NCBI GenBank assembly: GCA_000955785.1
Contig: JYOD01000084.1
Span: 44,298 to 108,297, forward strand
DNA length: 64,000 bases
Origin: Burkholderiaceae bacterium 16
GTDB lineage: Bacteria > Pseudomonadota > Gammaproteobacteria > Burkholderiales > Burkholderiaceae
Direction of reading: 5' to 3'
A program made the position numbers and the translations under genes. The notes below the pieces were generated by a model, which saw only the letters and a program-made list of their open reading frames with translations, was not told where the DNA came from and did no database searches. Below, piece after piece: positions 25,113 to 33,086 of the stretch (the first letter of the stretch is position 1; every line of letters starts with the position of its first letter).

Positions 25113-26078
25113 ATGTTGATACTGGACTCCGAAACCACCCGTGCCCTGCTGCCGTTCGAGAAACTCGTGCCCGCGCTGCGCGAGGCGTTTATCCGGGGCT
25201 GCGAAGTCCCGCAGCGCCACAGCCATGCCATTGATGCGGACGGAACCATGCTGCTGATGCCCTCCTGGCGGGCCGGCGCCTACCTTGGCGTGAAGACCGT
25301 GACGATCTACCCCGGCAACACGGCGAAAGGCCTGCCGGGCTTGTACTCGACCTACCTGCTGCACGACGCGCGCACCGGCAAGCCGCTGGCCATGATCGAT
25401 GGCAACGAGATCACGTCCAGGCGCACCGCCGCCGCGTCGGCGATGGCGGCCTCGTACCTGAGCCGCAAGGATGCGTCGTCGATGCTGGTGCTCGGTTCGG
25501 GCCGGGTCGCCAGCCTGCTGCCCCATGCCTATCGCGCCGTCAGGCCGATCGGGCGCGTTGCCGTCTGGGATATCCATGCGCGGCAAGGCGAAGCGCTGGT
25601 GGCACGGCTGCAGGCCGACGGCTTCGAGGCGCGCTTTGTCCCGACGATCGCCGCCGCCTGCGAAGACGCCGACATCGTGACCGCCGCCACGCTCTCCACC
25701 GCACCCCTCGTGCATCGCGCGTTCCTCAGGCCCGGCACCCACCTGGACCTGATCGGCGGCTTCACGCCAGCCATGCGCGAGGCCGACGACGGTTGCTTCA
25801 ATGCGGCTTCCGTCTTCGTCGACACGGGCGAGGCCGTGCTCAAGGCCGGCGACCTGCTGCACCCGATCGAGGCCGGCGTGCTCAACGCGGCCGACATCCG
25901 GGCCACGCTCGCGGACTTGTGCCAGCGGTGCCATCCCGGCCGCGTGGACGACGCGGAAATCACCGTCTTCAAGGCTGTCGGCACCGCGCTGGAAGATCTC
26001 GCGGCGGCCGTCATGGCCTATGAAGGATTCAAGGGCTCGCAAGGCGCCACGCCAAGCGCAGAAGCCATGTCAATGTAA
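25113..26078 (+). CDS. Ornithine cyclodeaminase/mu-crystallin family protein
   Basis: A 321-residue NAD(P)-binding protein. The family includes ornithine cyclodeaminase, ketimine reductase and alanine or N-methylamino acid dehydrogenases. Typical features: LPSWRAGAYLGVKTVTIYPGN-like substrate region (residues about 50-70), LMIDGNEITSRRTAAASAMAASYLSRKDA, and the Rossmann segment MLVLGSGRVASLLPHAYRAV. GGFTPAMREADDG and the DTGEAVLKAGDL block are also standard. The catalytic Asp expected in the latter region of cyclodeaminases (DxxQ) reads VDTGEAVLKAGD, so reductase versus cyclodeaminase cannot be settled. It follows the molybdoenzyme by 47 bases and precedes the transporter by 10; the start at 25113 has no strong ribosome site. 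Confidence 0.85.
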   Translation: MLILDSETTRALLPFEKLVPALREAFIRGCEVPQRHSHAIDADGTMLLMPSWRAGAYLGVKTVTIYPGNTAKGLPGLYSTYLLHDARTGKPLAMIDGNEITSRRTAAASAMAASYLSRKDASSMLVLGSGRVASLLPHAYRAVRPIGRVAVWDIHARQGEALVARLQADGFEARFVPTIAAACEDADIVTAATLSTAPLVHRAFLRPGTHLDLIGGFTPAMREADDGCFNAASVFVDTGEAVLKAGDLLHPIEAGVLNAADIRATLADLCQRCHPGRVDDAEITVFKAVGTALEDLAAAVMAYEGFKGSQGATPSAEAMSM

Positions 26079-26088
26079 GGAGACAGCA

Positions 26089-27534
26089 ATGAAAAGCACC
26101 CCCCTATCGCTGGACGCGGCGGACCATCCAGGCCGCGGCGGACTCGAACGGCTGGCCGTCAAAGTCACCGACTGGTCCGAGCGCTGGTTCCCCGATTCCT
26201 ATATCTTCGCCGCCATCGCGGTGATCGTCGTGGCGATCGGCGCGATGGCGGCCGGCGCGCCGGCGCAAAGCGTGGCGCAAGCATTCGGCGACGGCTTCTG
26301 GAGCCTGATCCCGTTCACCATGCAGATGGCGGTGGTGGCCATCTCCGGGTATGTGGTGGCGGCTTCGCCCCCTGCTTCGCTGCTGATCCGGCGGCTCGCC
26401 GCCCTGCCAAGGACGGCGCGGGGCGCCATTGCCTTTGTCGCGCTGGTGAGCCTGCTGACTTCCCTGCTCAACTGGGCCATCAGCCTGATCCTCAGCGGGC
26501 TGCTGGTGCGGGCCATCGCAAGGCGCAGCGGACTGCGCGTGGACTACCGCGCGGCCAGCGCGGCGGCCTACCTGGGGATGGGGGCCACCTGGGCGCTGGG
26601 ACTGAGTTCTTCCGCCGCGCAGTTGCAGGCCAATCCCGCCAGCCTGCCCAAATCACTGCTCGATATCACCGGCGTGATCCCTTTCTCCCAGACCATCTTC
26701 CTGTGGCAGTCGATGGCGATGACGGCGGTGCTGATCGTTGCGTCATTGCTGGTGGCATATTTCTCGGCACCGGCGGGAGACCGCGCGCGTACTGCGCAGG
26801 ACATGGGCGTAGATCTCGATGACGCCGGCGATGGCATCGGCCGTCCCACGCGTCCCGGCGAATGGCTGGAGTACAGCCCCTTGCTGACCTTGCTGATCGT
26901 GGCGCTGGGCGCGGGATGGCTGGTCCGCGAGTTCACCACCAAGGATCCTGTCCTCGCGATCTCCAATCTCAACACCTACAACTTCCTGTTCCTCATGCTG
27001 GGCATGCTGTTGAACTGGCGGCCCAAGCGCTTCCTGCGCGCCGTGGCCAAAGCGGTGCCCTCCACCGCCGGGGTGCTGATCCAGTTTCCGCTTTATGGCG
27101 GCATCGCATTCATCCTTACCAAGGCTGCCGGCGTAGACGGCACGACCCTTTCGCACCACCTGGCGTCGGCCTTTGTCTCGGTCGCCACCAGGGAATCGTT
27201 TTCCGCCGTCATGGGCGTGTACTCCGCCGTGCTCGGCTTCTTCGTGCCGTCGGGCGGCGGCAAATGGGTCATCGAAGCGCCCTACGTGATGCAGGCGGCA
27301 AACGCGCTGCAGGTCCACCTGGGCTGGGCGGTGCAGGTGTATAACGCCGCGGAGGCGCTGCCCAACCTGATCAACCCGTTCTGGATGCTGCCGCTGCTGG
27401 GCGTGCTGGGGATCCGGGCCAAGGACGTGGTGGGCTTTACCTTCACCCAGCTGCTGGTTCACACGCCGCTTGTGCTGTTCATGCTCTGGGCATTTGCTTC
27501 GACGCTGCCTTACCGCCCGCCCATGATGCCTTGA
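26089..27534 (+). CDS. AtoE-type short-chain carboxylate transporter
   Basis: A 481-residue polytopic inner-membrane protein of the TIGR00366/AtoE family (short-chain fatty acid transporters related to DcuC). About 11-12 hydrophobic helices are apparent. Conserved stretches include RWFPDSYIFAAIAVIVVAIG, LLTSLLNWAISLILSGLLVR, SNLNTYNFLFLMLGMLLNW and the GFFVPSGGGKWVIEAPYVMQAA motif. AAGGAGACAGCA precedes ATG 26089. As third gene of the Mo-fusion operon it suggests that the pathway substrate is a small carboxylic or amino acid. Confidence 0.88.
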   Translation: MKSTPLSLDAADHPGRGGLERLAVKVTDWSERWFPDSYIFAAIAVIVVAIGAMAAGAPAQSVAQAFGDGFWSLIPFTMQMAVVAISGYVVAASPPASLLIRRLAALPRTARGAIAFVALVSLLTSLLNWAISLILSGLLVRAIARRSGLRVDYRAASAAAYLGMGATWALGLSSSAAQLQANPASLPKSLLDITGVIPFSQTIFLWQSMAMTAVLIVASLLVAYFSAPAGDRARTAQDMGVDLDDAGDGIGRPTRPGEWLEYSPLLTLLIVALGAGWLVREFTTKDPVLAISNLNTYNFLFLMLGMLLNWRPKRFLRAVAKAVPSTAGVLIQFPLYGGIAFILTKAAGVDGTTLSHHLASAFVSVATRESFSAVMGVYSAVLGFFVPSGGGKWVIEAPYVMQAANALQVHLGWAVQVYNAAEALPNLINPFWMLPLLGVLGIRAKDVVGFTFTQLLVHTPLVLFMLWAFASTLPYRPPMMP

Positions 27535-27800
27535 TGCGTACAGGCTCCGCCAAGCCGCGGAGGCCGGAGGCGGCCCCTGTTCAACCGGATATTCCGGTGC
27601 CTCCGGCGCATTGCCCGGTTGAGTCTGGCCATCGGGGAGTCCATGCTTCGCAACGGCGTCTGGCGGCGCTGGCGCCATCGCGCCCGGCCCCCTGGGTTCC
27701 GCCCAGTTGCGGCTTGCGATGGTCATCCCGGTTTAAGATGGTGGTTTCCGGCTGGCCTTGCCGGCCCGGACTTCACCCCCACCACTCTGCAAACTGACAC

Positions 27801-28205
27801 ATGAAGAAAATTGCCCTGCTACTTGCCGCCCTGGGAATGGCCTCCGTCGCCCACGCAGCCGCTCCGGCCGTGGAAACCCTGCCGTCCGGCATGTCCATCG
27901 AGCAAATCGTCAAGGGCACCGGCGCCACGCCGAAGGCGTCGGACACGGTAAAGGTGCACTACCGCGGCACGCTGACCGACGGCACCGAGTTCGATAGCTC
28001 GTACAAGCGCGGCCAGCCGATCTCGTTCCCGCTGAACCGCGTCATCCCCTGCTGGACCGAAGGCGTGCAGAAGATGCAGGTCGGCGGCAAGGCCAAGCTG
28101 GTCTGCCCGGGCCCGACCGCCTATGGCGCGCGCGGCGTGCCGGGCACGATCCCGCCGAATGCCACGCTGAACTTTGAAGTGGAGTTGCTCGGCATCGGCA
28201 ACTGA
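27801..28205 (+). CDS. Periplasmic FKBP-type peptidyl-prolyl isomerase
   Basis: A 134-residue single-domain FKBP with a signal peptide (MKKIALLLAALGMASVAHA, residues 1-19). The domain carries the usual active-site pattern VKVHYRGTLTDGTEFDSSYKRGQPISFPLNRVIPCWTEGVQKMQVGGKAKLVCPG and GTIPPNATLNFEVELLGI. Two cysteines (in IPCW and LVCPG) could form a disulfide. It probably catalyses proline isomerisation in envelope proteins. A GCCCCGGC/GCCGGGGC stem-loop at 28233-28254 follows the stop and may end the transcript. Confidence 0.92.
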   Translation: MKKIALLLAALGMASVAHAAAPAVETLPSGMSIEQIVKGTGATPKASDTVKVHYRGTLTDGTEFDSSYKRGQPISFPLNRVIPCWTEGVQKMQVGGKAKLVCPGPTAYGARGVPGTIPPNATLNFEVELLGIGN

Positions 28206-28449
28206 CGGAGGGTGGGTCCAGACTTTGACCAGGCCCCGGCAAGCCCGCCGGGGCGCTGACGAGCTGACCATTGCGAGCGAGTCGCCCGAGAAGAGCTTGA
28301 AGAGGTCGGGATGTGACCATCGCCAGCACGTGCTGCCGGATGGGCCAGGCGATCCATCGCTGTCGGATCGGGTTCGAGCCACTCGAATCTGACGCGGCAA
28401 TTCGCAGCGATTAGCAATCGCATCCGGCAAAGACGGACTTCGCGGCAGC

Positions 28450-28827
28450 CTATTCGTTTCCGCTACCGGGCACCATGGAGCGACGCTTTCGCGTCACCAC
28501 AAGGGGTGCCTGGGGGTTGCCGTCGGACGTCACGCGTGGCGTGCGCGGACCAACGCCCGGCGTGCGCGGGCCGCTGCCCGGCGCACGCGCGCCGCCACCG
28601 CCACCACCGGGCGGGCGCGTGCCGGTGTCCAGCTGGATGGTCGATATGGCTCGCTTGTAGATGGTCTGCATGCCGCCAGGTGTACTCAGCATCACCACAA
28701 AGGCGTCGAATGACTCGATGGAGCCGACGAGCCGGATGCCGCTGACCAGGTACACCTGCACACGCTTGCGCTCTTTGCGCGTTGTGTTCAGGAAGGAGTT
28801 TTGCGGGTTGGTATCGTCAAGCTGCAT
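28450..28827 (-). CDS. hfq: Hfq paralogue with a Gly/Pro-rich tail
   Basis: A 125-residue Sm-like RNA chaperone. Residues 5-66 hold the Hfq fold: QNSFLNTTRKERKRVQVYLVSGIRL, VGSIESFDAFVVML (Sm1) and IYKRAISTI (Sm2). The canonical YKHAIST has become YKRAIST (Arg59 for His57 in E. coli numbering), which touches the uridine-binding proximal site. Residues 72-125 are a Gly/Pro/Arg-rich tail (a run of six glycines, GPRTPGVGPRTPR), unlike the tail of the housekeeping protein. Burkholderia species carry a similar second Hfq (Hfq2). It lacks the usual miaA/hflX neighbours, supporting a paralogue. Confidence 0.85.
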   Translation of the reverse strand: MQLDDTNPQNSFLNTTRKERKRVQVYLVSGIRLVGSIESFDAFVVMLSTPGGMQTIYKRAISTIQLDTGTRPPGGGGGGARAPGSGPRTPGVGPRTPRVTSDGNPQAPLVVTRKRRSMVPGSGNE

Positions 28828-28941
28828 GTGAATTCAAAAATGGGGCAGGCGAAGCGCTGCGGGAAACTTGGGCTACTGCGGCGTTGCCTGGCCGGCGCAC
28901 CACATCGGTGCTTGCACGCACATGCGCCATGTGCCGCGCAC

Positions 28942-28968
28942 GCCGGAATGGCGCCGCGCCATTCCGGC
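28942..28968. repeat. Strong perfect hairpin upstream of hfq paralogue
   Basis: GCCGGAATGGCGC and its exact inverted copy are separated by one base (27 bases in total). It lies in the 285-base spacer between the divergent hfq paralogue and the PepSY-like gene. There is no adjoining T-run on either strand, so it is not an intrinsic terminator. It could be an operator, a cruciform, or a dispersed palindromic repeat. Confidence 0.6.
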
Positions 28969-29112
28969 CTGCATTAGCCATTCTAGCGCAAGCCGATCAG
29001 TCCCCCTGAAACCGATACGCTGCCCTTGCGGCGGCAGGGGCAAGTCCGTATTGCGAATCGTTACCTGTTTGTCTATGCTTCGCTGTCACATATGACTGAG
29101 CCGAGGCCTTCC

Positions 29113-29379
29113 ATGCAGCGTATTTGCCTGTTCCTCCTCGCTGGCGTGTTCTCAACGGGAGCAATCGCTGGTGCCAAGTGCGTCGCCCATCCCAAAGCCG
29201 AATGGATGAAAGAAGCCGACGCCAGGGCCACGATCGAAGCCCAGGGCTACACCATCAAGAAGTTCAAGGTGGACGGCAACTGCTACGAGATCTACGGCAC
29301 GACGAAGGAAGGCAAGAAGGCCGAGATCTACTATGACACCAAGACCCTCGATGTCGTGAAATCGGAAATCGAGAAGTAA
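29113..29379 (+). CDS. Small exported PepSY-like protein
   Basis: An 88-residue protein starting MQRICLFLLAGVFSTGAIAGAKC, a signal peptide with a possible cleavage after the AIAGA segment. The mature part (WMKEADARATIEAQGYTIKKFKVDGNCYEIYGTTKEGKKAEIYYDTKTLDVVKSEIEK) has the PepSY pattern often seen in small periplasmic inhibitors or chaperone-like modules. ATG 29092 seven codons earlier is less likely because GAGG precedes 29113. It is 23 bases before a cytochrome b561 gene and the pair is a known combination in proteobacteria. Confidence 0.75.
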   Translation: MQRICLFLLAGVFSTGAIAGAKCVAHPKAEWMKEADARATIEAQGYTIKKFKVDGNCYEIYGTTKEGKKAEIYYDTKTLDVVKSEIEK

Positions 29380-29402
29380 CGGCAGTCTCAGGCGGGCACG
29401 CC

Positions 29403-29939
29403 ATGACGACAGGCGCTGCGTCGGTTCGCGTTTGGGATATTGCCGTGCGCCTGACGCACTGGAGCGTGGCCGCGCTTGTGCTGCGGGACCTGGTCGAGGA
29501 CTCCGGCGGCCCGTCGCACCGCGCCGTGGGCTATGTTGCCGCCGGAATGGTCCTGTTCCGGATCCTGTGGGGTTTCATCGGTAGCGAGCCTGCCAGGTTT
29601 TCCGCGTGGCTGCCCACGCCCTCCCGCCTACTGGCCTACCTCAAGGCACTGATTGCCCACCGCCCGCCCCGGTATCTGAGCCACACACCGCTCGGCGCGA
29701 TGATGATGATCACCATGTGGGCCATCATCATCGCGCTCGCCGTGACGGGCTGGATGTCGAGGCTGGACGCCTTCTGGGGCGAGGATGGACCGAAGGACGT
29801 GCACGAGTTGCTGGCGGACGCCCTGATGGTGCTGATCGTCGTACACCTCATTGCCGCCGTCGCGATGAGCATGGCTCACAAGGAGAATCTCATCGCCGCC
29901 ATGCTCACCGGCAACAAGCGGCGCGGTGGCGGCACTTGA
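29403..29939 (+). CDS. Cytochrome b561-type membrane protein
   Basis: A 178-residue four-helix inner-membrane cytochrome b of the bacterial b561/Ni-hydrogenase type. Probable haem ligands are His19 in VRLTHWSVAAL, the histidine in PSHRAVGYVAAGMVLFRILWGFIG, and those in KDVHELLADALMVLIVVHLIAAVAMSMAHKENLI. It likely accepts electrons from a membrane quinol or a periplasmic partner. It is operonic with the PepSY-like gene. The first membrane helix is slightly short (LRDLVED replaces the usual hydrophobic continuation), a possible deletion. Confidence 0.82.
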   Translation: MTTGAASVRVWDIAVRLTHWSVAALVLRDLVEDSGGPSHRAVGYVAAGMVLFRILWGFIGSEPARFSAWLPTPSRLLAYLKALIAHRPPRYLSHTPLGAMMMITMWAIIIALAVTGWMSRLDAFWGEDGPKDVHELLADALMVLIVVHLIAAVAMSMAHKENLIAAMLTGNKRRGGGT

Positions 29940-30249
29940 AGGTGCCGCTGCCGCATGGGAGCATTGTCCCGATACGGGCCTCCCACCAGTCATTGCGATT
30001 CCGCTTAGCCCGTGCTAATGCGCGGCTTCCAGGAGAACGGCAATTCTGCCAGACTCCGGTCTGCGCGCTGGCGACATATATATCACATAGTGATACAAAT
30101 TGGAGTTACCTCGGGCTTGTCACGAGAACGTTCAAGCTGGTAGCATCCCGCAACTAGTTGCATCGTATCGGCAGTGGGTGCTGACGCGCGGCATCAACAA
30201 AGTGCCAGGGCGCCCAGAGCCTCATCGAGCACTGACCGGAGACAGTTTT
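29940..30249. other. AT-richer spacer with an orphan operator
   Basis: About 310 bases without a gene. It holds the palindrome at 30081-30095 (listed separately) and the GGAGACAG ribosome site for the next gene. Base composition shifts to lower GC here and stays low to about 33 kb, a sign of acquired or decaying DNA. Confidence 0.5.
30081..30095. promoter_or_regulatory. TATCAC-ATA-GTGATA palindrome
   Basis: A perfect 6+3+6 inverted repeat, extending with one mismatch to TATATCAC...GTGATACA. Its form resembles operators of small helix-turn-helix antitoxins or phage-type repressors. No such regulator gene is adjacent, so it may be a leftover from a lost module or control the ArsN2-like gene 155 bases downstream. 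Confidence 0.45.
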
Positions 30250-30693
30250 ATGCTTACCCACGTTTATCTCCGTTCGGCGTCCCAAGCCGACATCGAGCCG
30301 ATGACTTCGTTGCTGGCAGAATGCGGCCTAGCCACGGAGGAGGTGACGGAGATCCTCGACAGCTTCCAGATTGCGCTTTGTGACGGTCGTATCGTTGGCT
30401 GTGCTGCAGCGGAGCGCCGTGGACACTCAATTATCATCCGGTCCGTGGCAGTGGAGTCCGGCTATCGAGATAGGGGCGTCGCGAGCCGCCTCGTAGAAAA
30501 GCTTCTCGTGCGCGCCCGCGGCACTGAAGTCCGACATGCTTTTCTCTTGTCTGCATCGGCTCCCGCCTATTTCGCGCGCTGGGGTTTCTGCCACATCCCG
30601 TTCGATAAGGCTCCGCCTGAAGTCCAAGCCTCACGGGAGTTCCGCAATGCTGCACAAAGCTCAGCGCTATGCATGTACTGTGAGCTCAAGTAG
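30250..30693 (+). CDS. ArsN2-like GNAT acetyltransferase
   Basis: A 147-residue GNAT protein. The order DIEPMTSLLAECGLATEEVTEILDSFQIA, VAVESGYRDRGVASRLVEKLLVRARG (acetyl-CoA site), FLLSASAPAYFARWGFCHIPFDKAPPEVQASREF and SSALCMYCEL resembles ArsN2, acetyltransferases encoded in arsenic-resistance clusters. No other arsenic genes are nearby, so the substrate (arsinothricin-like or other amine) is open. GGAGACAGTTTT precedes the ATG. It lies at the border of the low-GC decayed region. Confidence 0.75.
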   Translation: MLTHVYLRSASQADIEPMTSLLAECGLATEEVTEILDSFQIALCDGRIVGCAAAERRGHSIIIRSVAVESGYRDRGVASRLVEKLLVRARGTEVRHAFLLSASAPAYFARWGFCHIPFDKAPPEVQASREFRNAAQSSALCMYCELK

Positions 30694-31525
30694 GCATGCA
30701 ACGCGCGCCTAACGCGTGAAGGACATTGCCTCGCTCAATGGCCCTGTAGCCGCTTGCTGCCAGAAGAAGATCCAGTGCACATTTCCGCACAAAAAGACCC
30801 ACGTCGCCGGAAACTGGTGACACAGTGGCCGCAGGACTATATCGCCAGTCCATGCAGAATTAAGAATCCTTAATCTGAGAATTAAGCAGATTTCTTCGGC
30901 TTATCTCTTGGCCATTGTGACCCTCACCACCCATGGCATGGCAGGTGGTCGGCAAGTCGCCATGACACAGCGCTAAGGTTAACCCGCGCCCCACTGATAT
31001 CCGTCTTTTTCGGCACTCACCTGACTCCAAATTGTCATCTAGGTCCAGTTAAATACGCGAGCGGTTATATGCAGCGTCATCGGCGGGTTCATCGCCGCTA
31101 GTGGCCAGCAAGACTCTGGCATGTTTGCCAAAACAAAAAAGAACGCCCGTTCGCGAGATACCGCCAAGCGAAACGAGGCATAGAAAAATTTGAAGGTCAA
31201 TATGCATCAAGCTCTCGCTTCTCCCATGGCCACGAACGACGCGTCGCTGCCCGGCGCTCGCAGTGGGAGAAGGACTCGCTGGACTGTCTCGGCGGGCATC
31301 AAGGCCCTGCGCCACGAAGCGGCAAGCCTGCGCGCAACTGCTCAGGCAAGGATGACCCTGGCCGGCACTTGTGTTGCGCTCTGTGACCCTAGCGACTTGC
31401 TGCAGCGGGCCGCGATTCTCGACAGGGGCGCTGACGTTCTGGCGCTGACCGACTGGACCTGAGTCGGTTCGTTTTCTCCATAGTCGCCCGGGCAGTAAGC
31501 GATGGTGGTACGGCGATTCCGTCGT
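30694..31525. other. Low-GC stretch without a supported gene
   Basis: About 830 bases between the ArsN2-like gene and the oxidase remnant. It contains the AGAATTAAG repeats at 30856-30886 and an open frame at 31202-31462 (rightward, 86 codons, weak GAAGG site) whose product matches nothing known. On the minus strand the frame of the oxidase remnant runs on without a stop to 31049, but that extension is not family-like. Confidence 0.5.
30856..30886. repeat. AGAATTAAG direct and inverted repeats
   Basis: AGAATTAAG occurs at 30856-30864 and 30878-30886 (22-base period, two helical turns), with the inverted form CTTAATCT between them at 30869-30876. The three half-sites form overlapping palindromes. 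It looks like a protein-binding array or a small recombination end in an otherwise empty AT-rich region. Confidence 0.45.
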
Positions 31526-31741
31526 GTCCAGTTGGGAAAGAGAGCCAATGCCAAGCATTGCCATGTCCCGCGAGACTTCCGCCTTCAGCAACTCAATGGC
31601 GTGGGTGACGCCGGCCTCACCGGCAACGGCGGCAGCGTATGCGAATGGCCGGCCGACGAATACGAACTTGGCACCGAGGGCAATGGCCTTCAGAACATCC
31701 GTTCCGCGGCGGATGCCAGTTAGTGCGAACGGAGGTCGGAA
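31526..31741 (-). pseudogene. Remnant of FMN-dependent alpha-hydroxy-acid oxidase (3' end)
   Basis: About 72 codons encode the C-terminal end of an L-lactate dehydrogenase/alpha-hydroxy-acid oxidase: TGIRRGTDVLKAIALGAKFVFVGRPFAYAAAVAGEAG and the ELLKAEVSRDMAMLGIGSLSQLD ending. GIRRGTDVLKAIALGA is the FMN-phosphate site. The remaining four fifths of the gene is missing; it is joined in frame to the ABC-ATPase remnant at about 31750. The natural stop is also lost. It cannot encode a working enzyme. Confidence 0.85.
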
Positions 31742-31764
31742 AGGAACGCTTTCGCTCTGGGATG

Positions 31765-32210
31765 TTGCGGCGTCGTGGGTGACACAGACCATTGTCATGC
31801 CGTCCTTAGCCAAGCCTTTCATGACGTTCAGCACCTCCCCCACCATCTCCGGGTCCAGCGCACTCGTAGGCTCATCAAACAGCATGACGGGTGGGTCCAT
31901 CGCCAACGCGCGTGCGATGGCAACCCGCTGTTGCTGCCCACCGGAGAGATGCTGAAGATGCGCTTCAGCCTTGTGGCCAAGACCGACGCGTTCGAGCAGT
32001 GCGAGCGCCTTTTGCTTCGCCTCACTCTTGCTCTTCGACGCGACCTTTGTCGGTGCGAGACAGATGTTCTCGATCACGGACAAATGCGGGAAGAGATCGA
32101 ACTGCTGAAAAACAAAGCCAACGTGGCTGCGGAATTTATTGATGTTCAGTGACGGCGCGTGAATATCTTACCCATCGAGTGTGATACTGCCCTTCTGGAT
32201 TTCTTCCAGG
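31765..32210 (-). pseudogene. Remnant of a polar amino acid ABC transporter ATPase
   Basis: A GlnQ/GltL-type ATPase fragment: RKLNHLEEIQKGSITLDG then an in-frame TAA at about 32170, then DIHAPSLNINKFRSHVGFVFQQFDLFPHLSVIENICLAP, signature LSGGQQQRVAIARALAM and Walker B VMLFDEPTSALDPEM, ending in VCVTHD where it fuses to the oxidase remnant. The Walker A region is gone (joined to a LysR fragment), one premature stop is present, and the C terminus is missing. Clearly decayed. Confidence 0.88.
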
Positions 32211-32230
32211 TGATTCAGTTTTCGCAAAGC

Positions 32231-32563
32231 TCAAGCAATTCCTGGCCTTTTCTTGTCGCGCAACGAAGCCGAAAGGTCCACGTCGGGTTGGAGCGTGACC
32301 TGCGGATACACGCCTTTTAGTTTCCTTACGAGGCTGGGGAACCATGTCAGTGCGATTAGCTCCGTGAGTCCGATATGACGCACTCGCGCAACGTGCCGGG
32401 CGGATGCCCGGATTTCCTCCAGCCGTGCCGTAGCAGCCAGGAAGCGCTTCACCGCTGCCATGGATGGGCCGAGGTGGGCCTCCGGCAGGACAGCGAAGTC
32501 CAGGCGCCCATCCAGGACCGCTTCAGGCCGTGGAATTTGCATGGTTCTGCCCGCCTGGTGCAT
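32231..32563 (-). pseudogene. Scrambled LysR-type regulator fragment
   Basis: The reading frame contains LysR effector-domain blocks in the wrong order: LDGRLDFAVLPEAHLGP (normally after) precedes RFLAATARLEEIRASARH and HIGLTELIALTWFPSLVRKLKGVYPQVTLQPDVDLSASLRDK. It has no helix-turn-helix and runs into the ABC remnant. The matching C-terminal half lies on the other strand, next entry, so an inversion has split the gene. Confidence 0.75.
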
Positions 32564-32972
32564 TCAATGGTGAGACACCAATGTCCCTGCAGCAGCTATC
32601 GGCCATGCCGCTCATAGAGCAGGATGCGGGCTCCGGCATTACGGCGCTCTGTGAGAGCTTGTTCACACAGGTTGGCGCTCAACCGAAAGGGGCCTGGGGA
32701 GCAATAGCATGGTCGCACTCGCCGGCCTCATCGAAGCGGGGATGGGGGTCAGTTGTCTTCCGCTCCATTTATTCGACCAGCAAATCCGGCAGAAGCGCCT
32801 TCAAGTCGTGAGCACGGAGCCGCCAGCACCCAAGATTACCTACTACGCCGCGTTTCTCAAGCAGCATCAGGCTGTCCTTGGATACGCCGTGGCGGATATC
32901 GCCAGGCAGTGCTGTGACTTCAGTTCGCGAAAGCAACCGACTCGACGGCGCGCGGCTACTTCAAACGTTTAA
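32525..32972 (+). pseudogene. LysR-type regulator C-terminal remnant, frameshifted
   Basis: Rightward frame gives EFAWFCPPGAFNGETPMSLQQLSAMPLIEQDAGSGITALCESLFTQVGAQPKG, then near 32700 the frame shifts and continues SNSMVALAGLIEAGMGVSCLPLHLFDQQIRQKRLQVVSTEP and ITYYAAFLKQHQAVLGYAVADIARQCCDF, the usual end of a LysR effector domain. The N-terminal DNA-binding part is absent here. One frameshift and the missing start make it a pseudogene. Confidence 0.82.
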
Positions 32973-33086
32973 GAATCGGCGACTCCAGAAGGAGATGCTA
33001 CAAGACGCTGCTACATCGGCGGGGCGGGCCCGACGCCCGCTACCTATACTGCCCTTGCAGTCTCCCCGCCATGCGTGCTATGGTGG

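Noticed and set aside
25113..26078. Calling the mu-crystallin-type gene ornithine cyclodeaminase
   Set aside because: The catalytic acidic motif is not clear and the context lacks arginine or proline catabolism genes; only the family name is given.
31202..31462. Plus-strand frame MHQALASPMATNDASL with GAAGG upstream
   Set aside because: Possible but unsupported: no homology seen, lies in a degraded region and overlaps the antisense remnant.
32375..32617. Plus-strand frame over the LysR fragment
   Set aside because: Antisense of the minus-strand LysR blocks; no coherent product.
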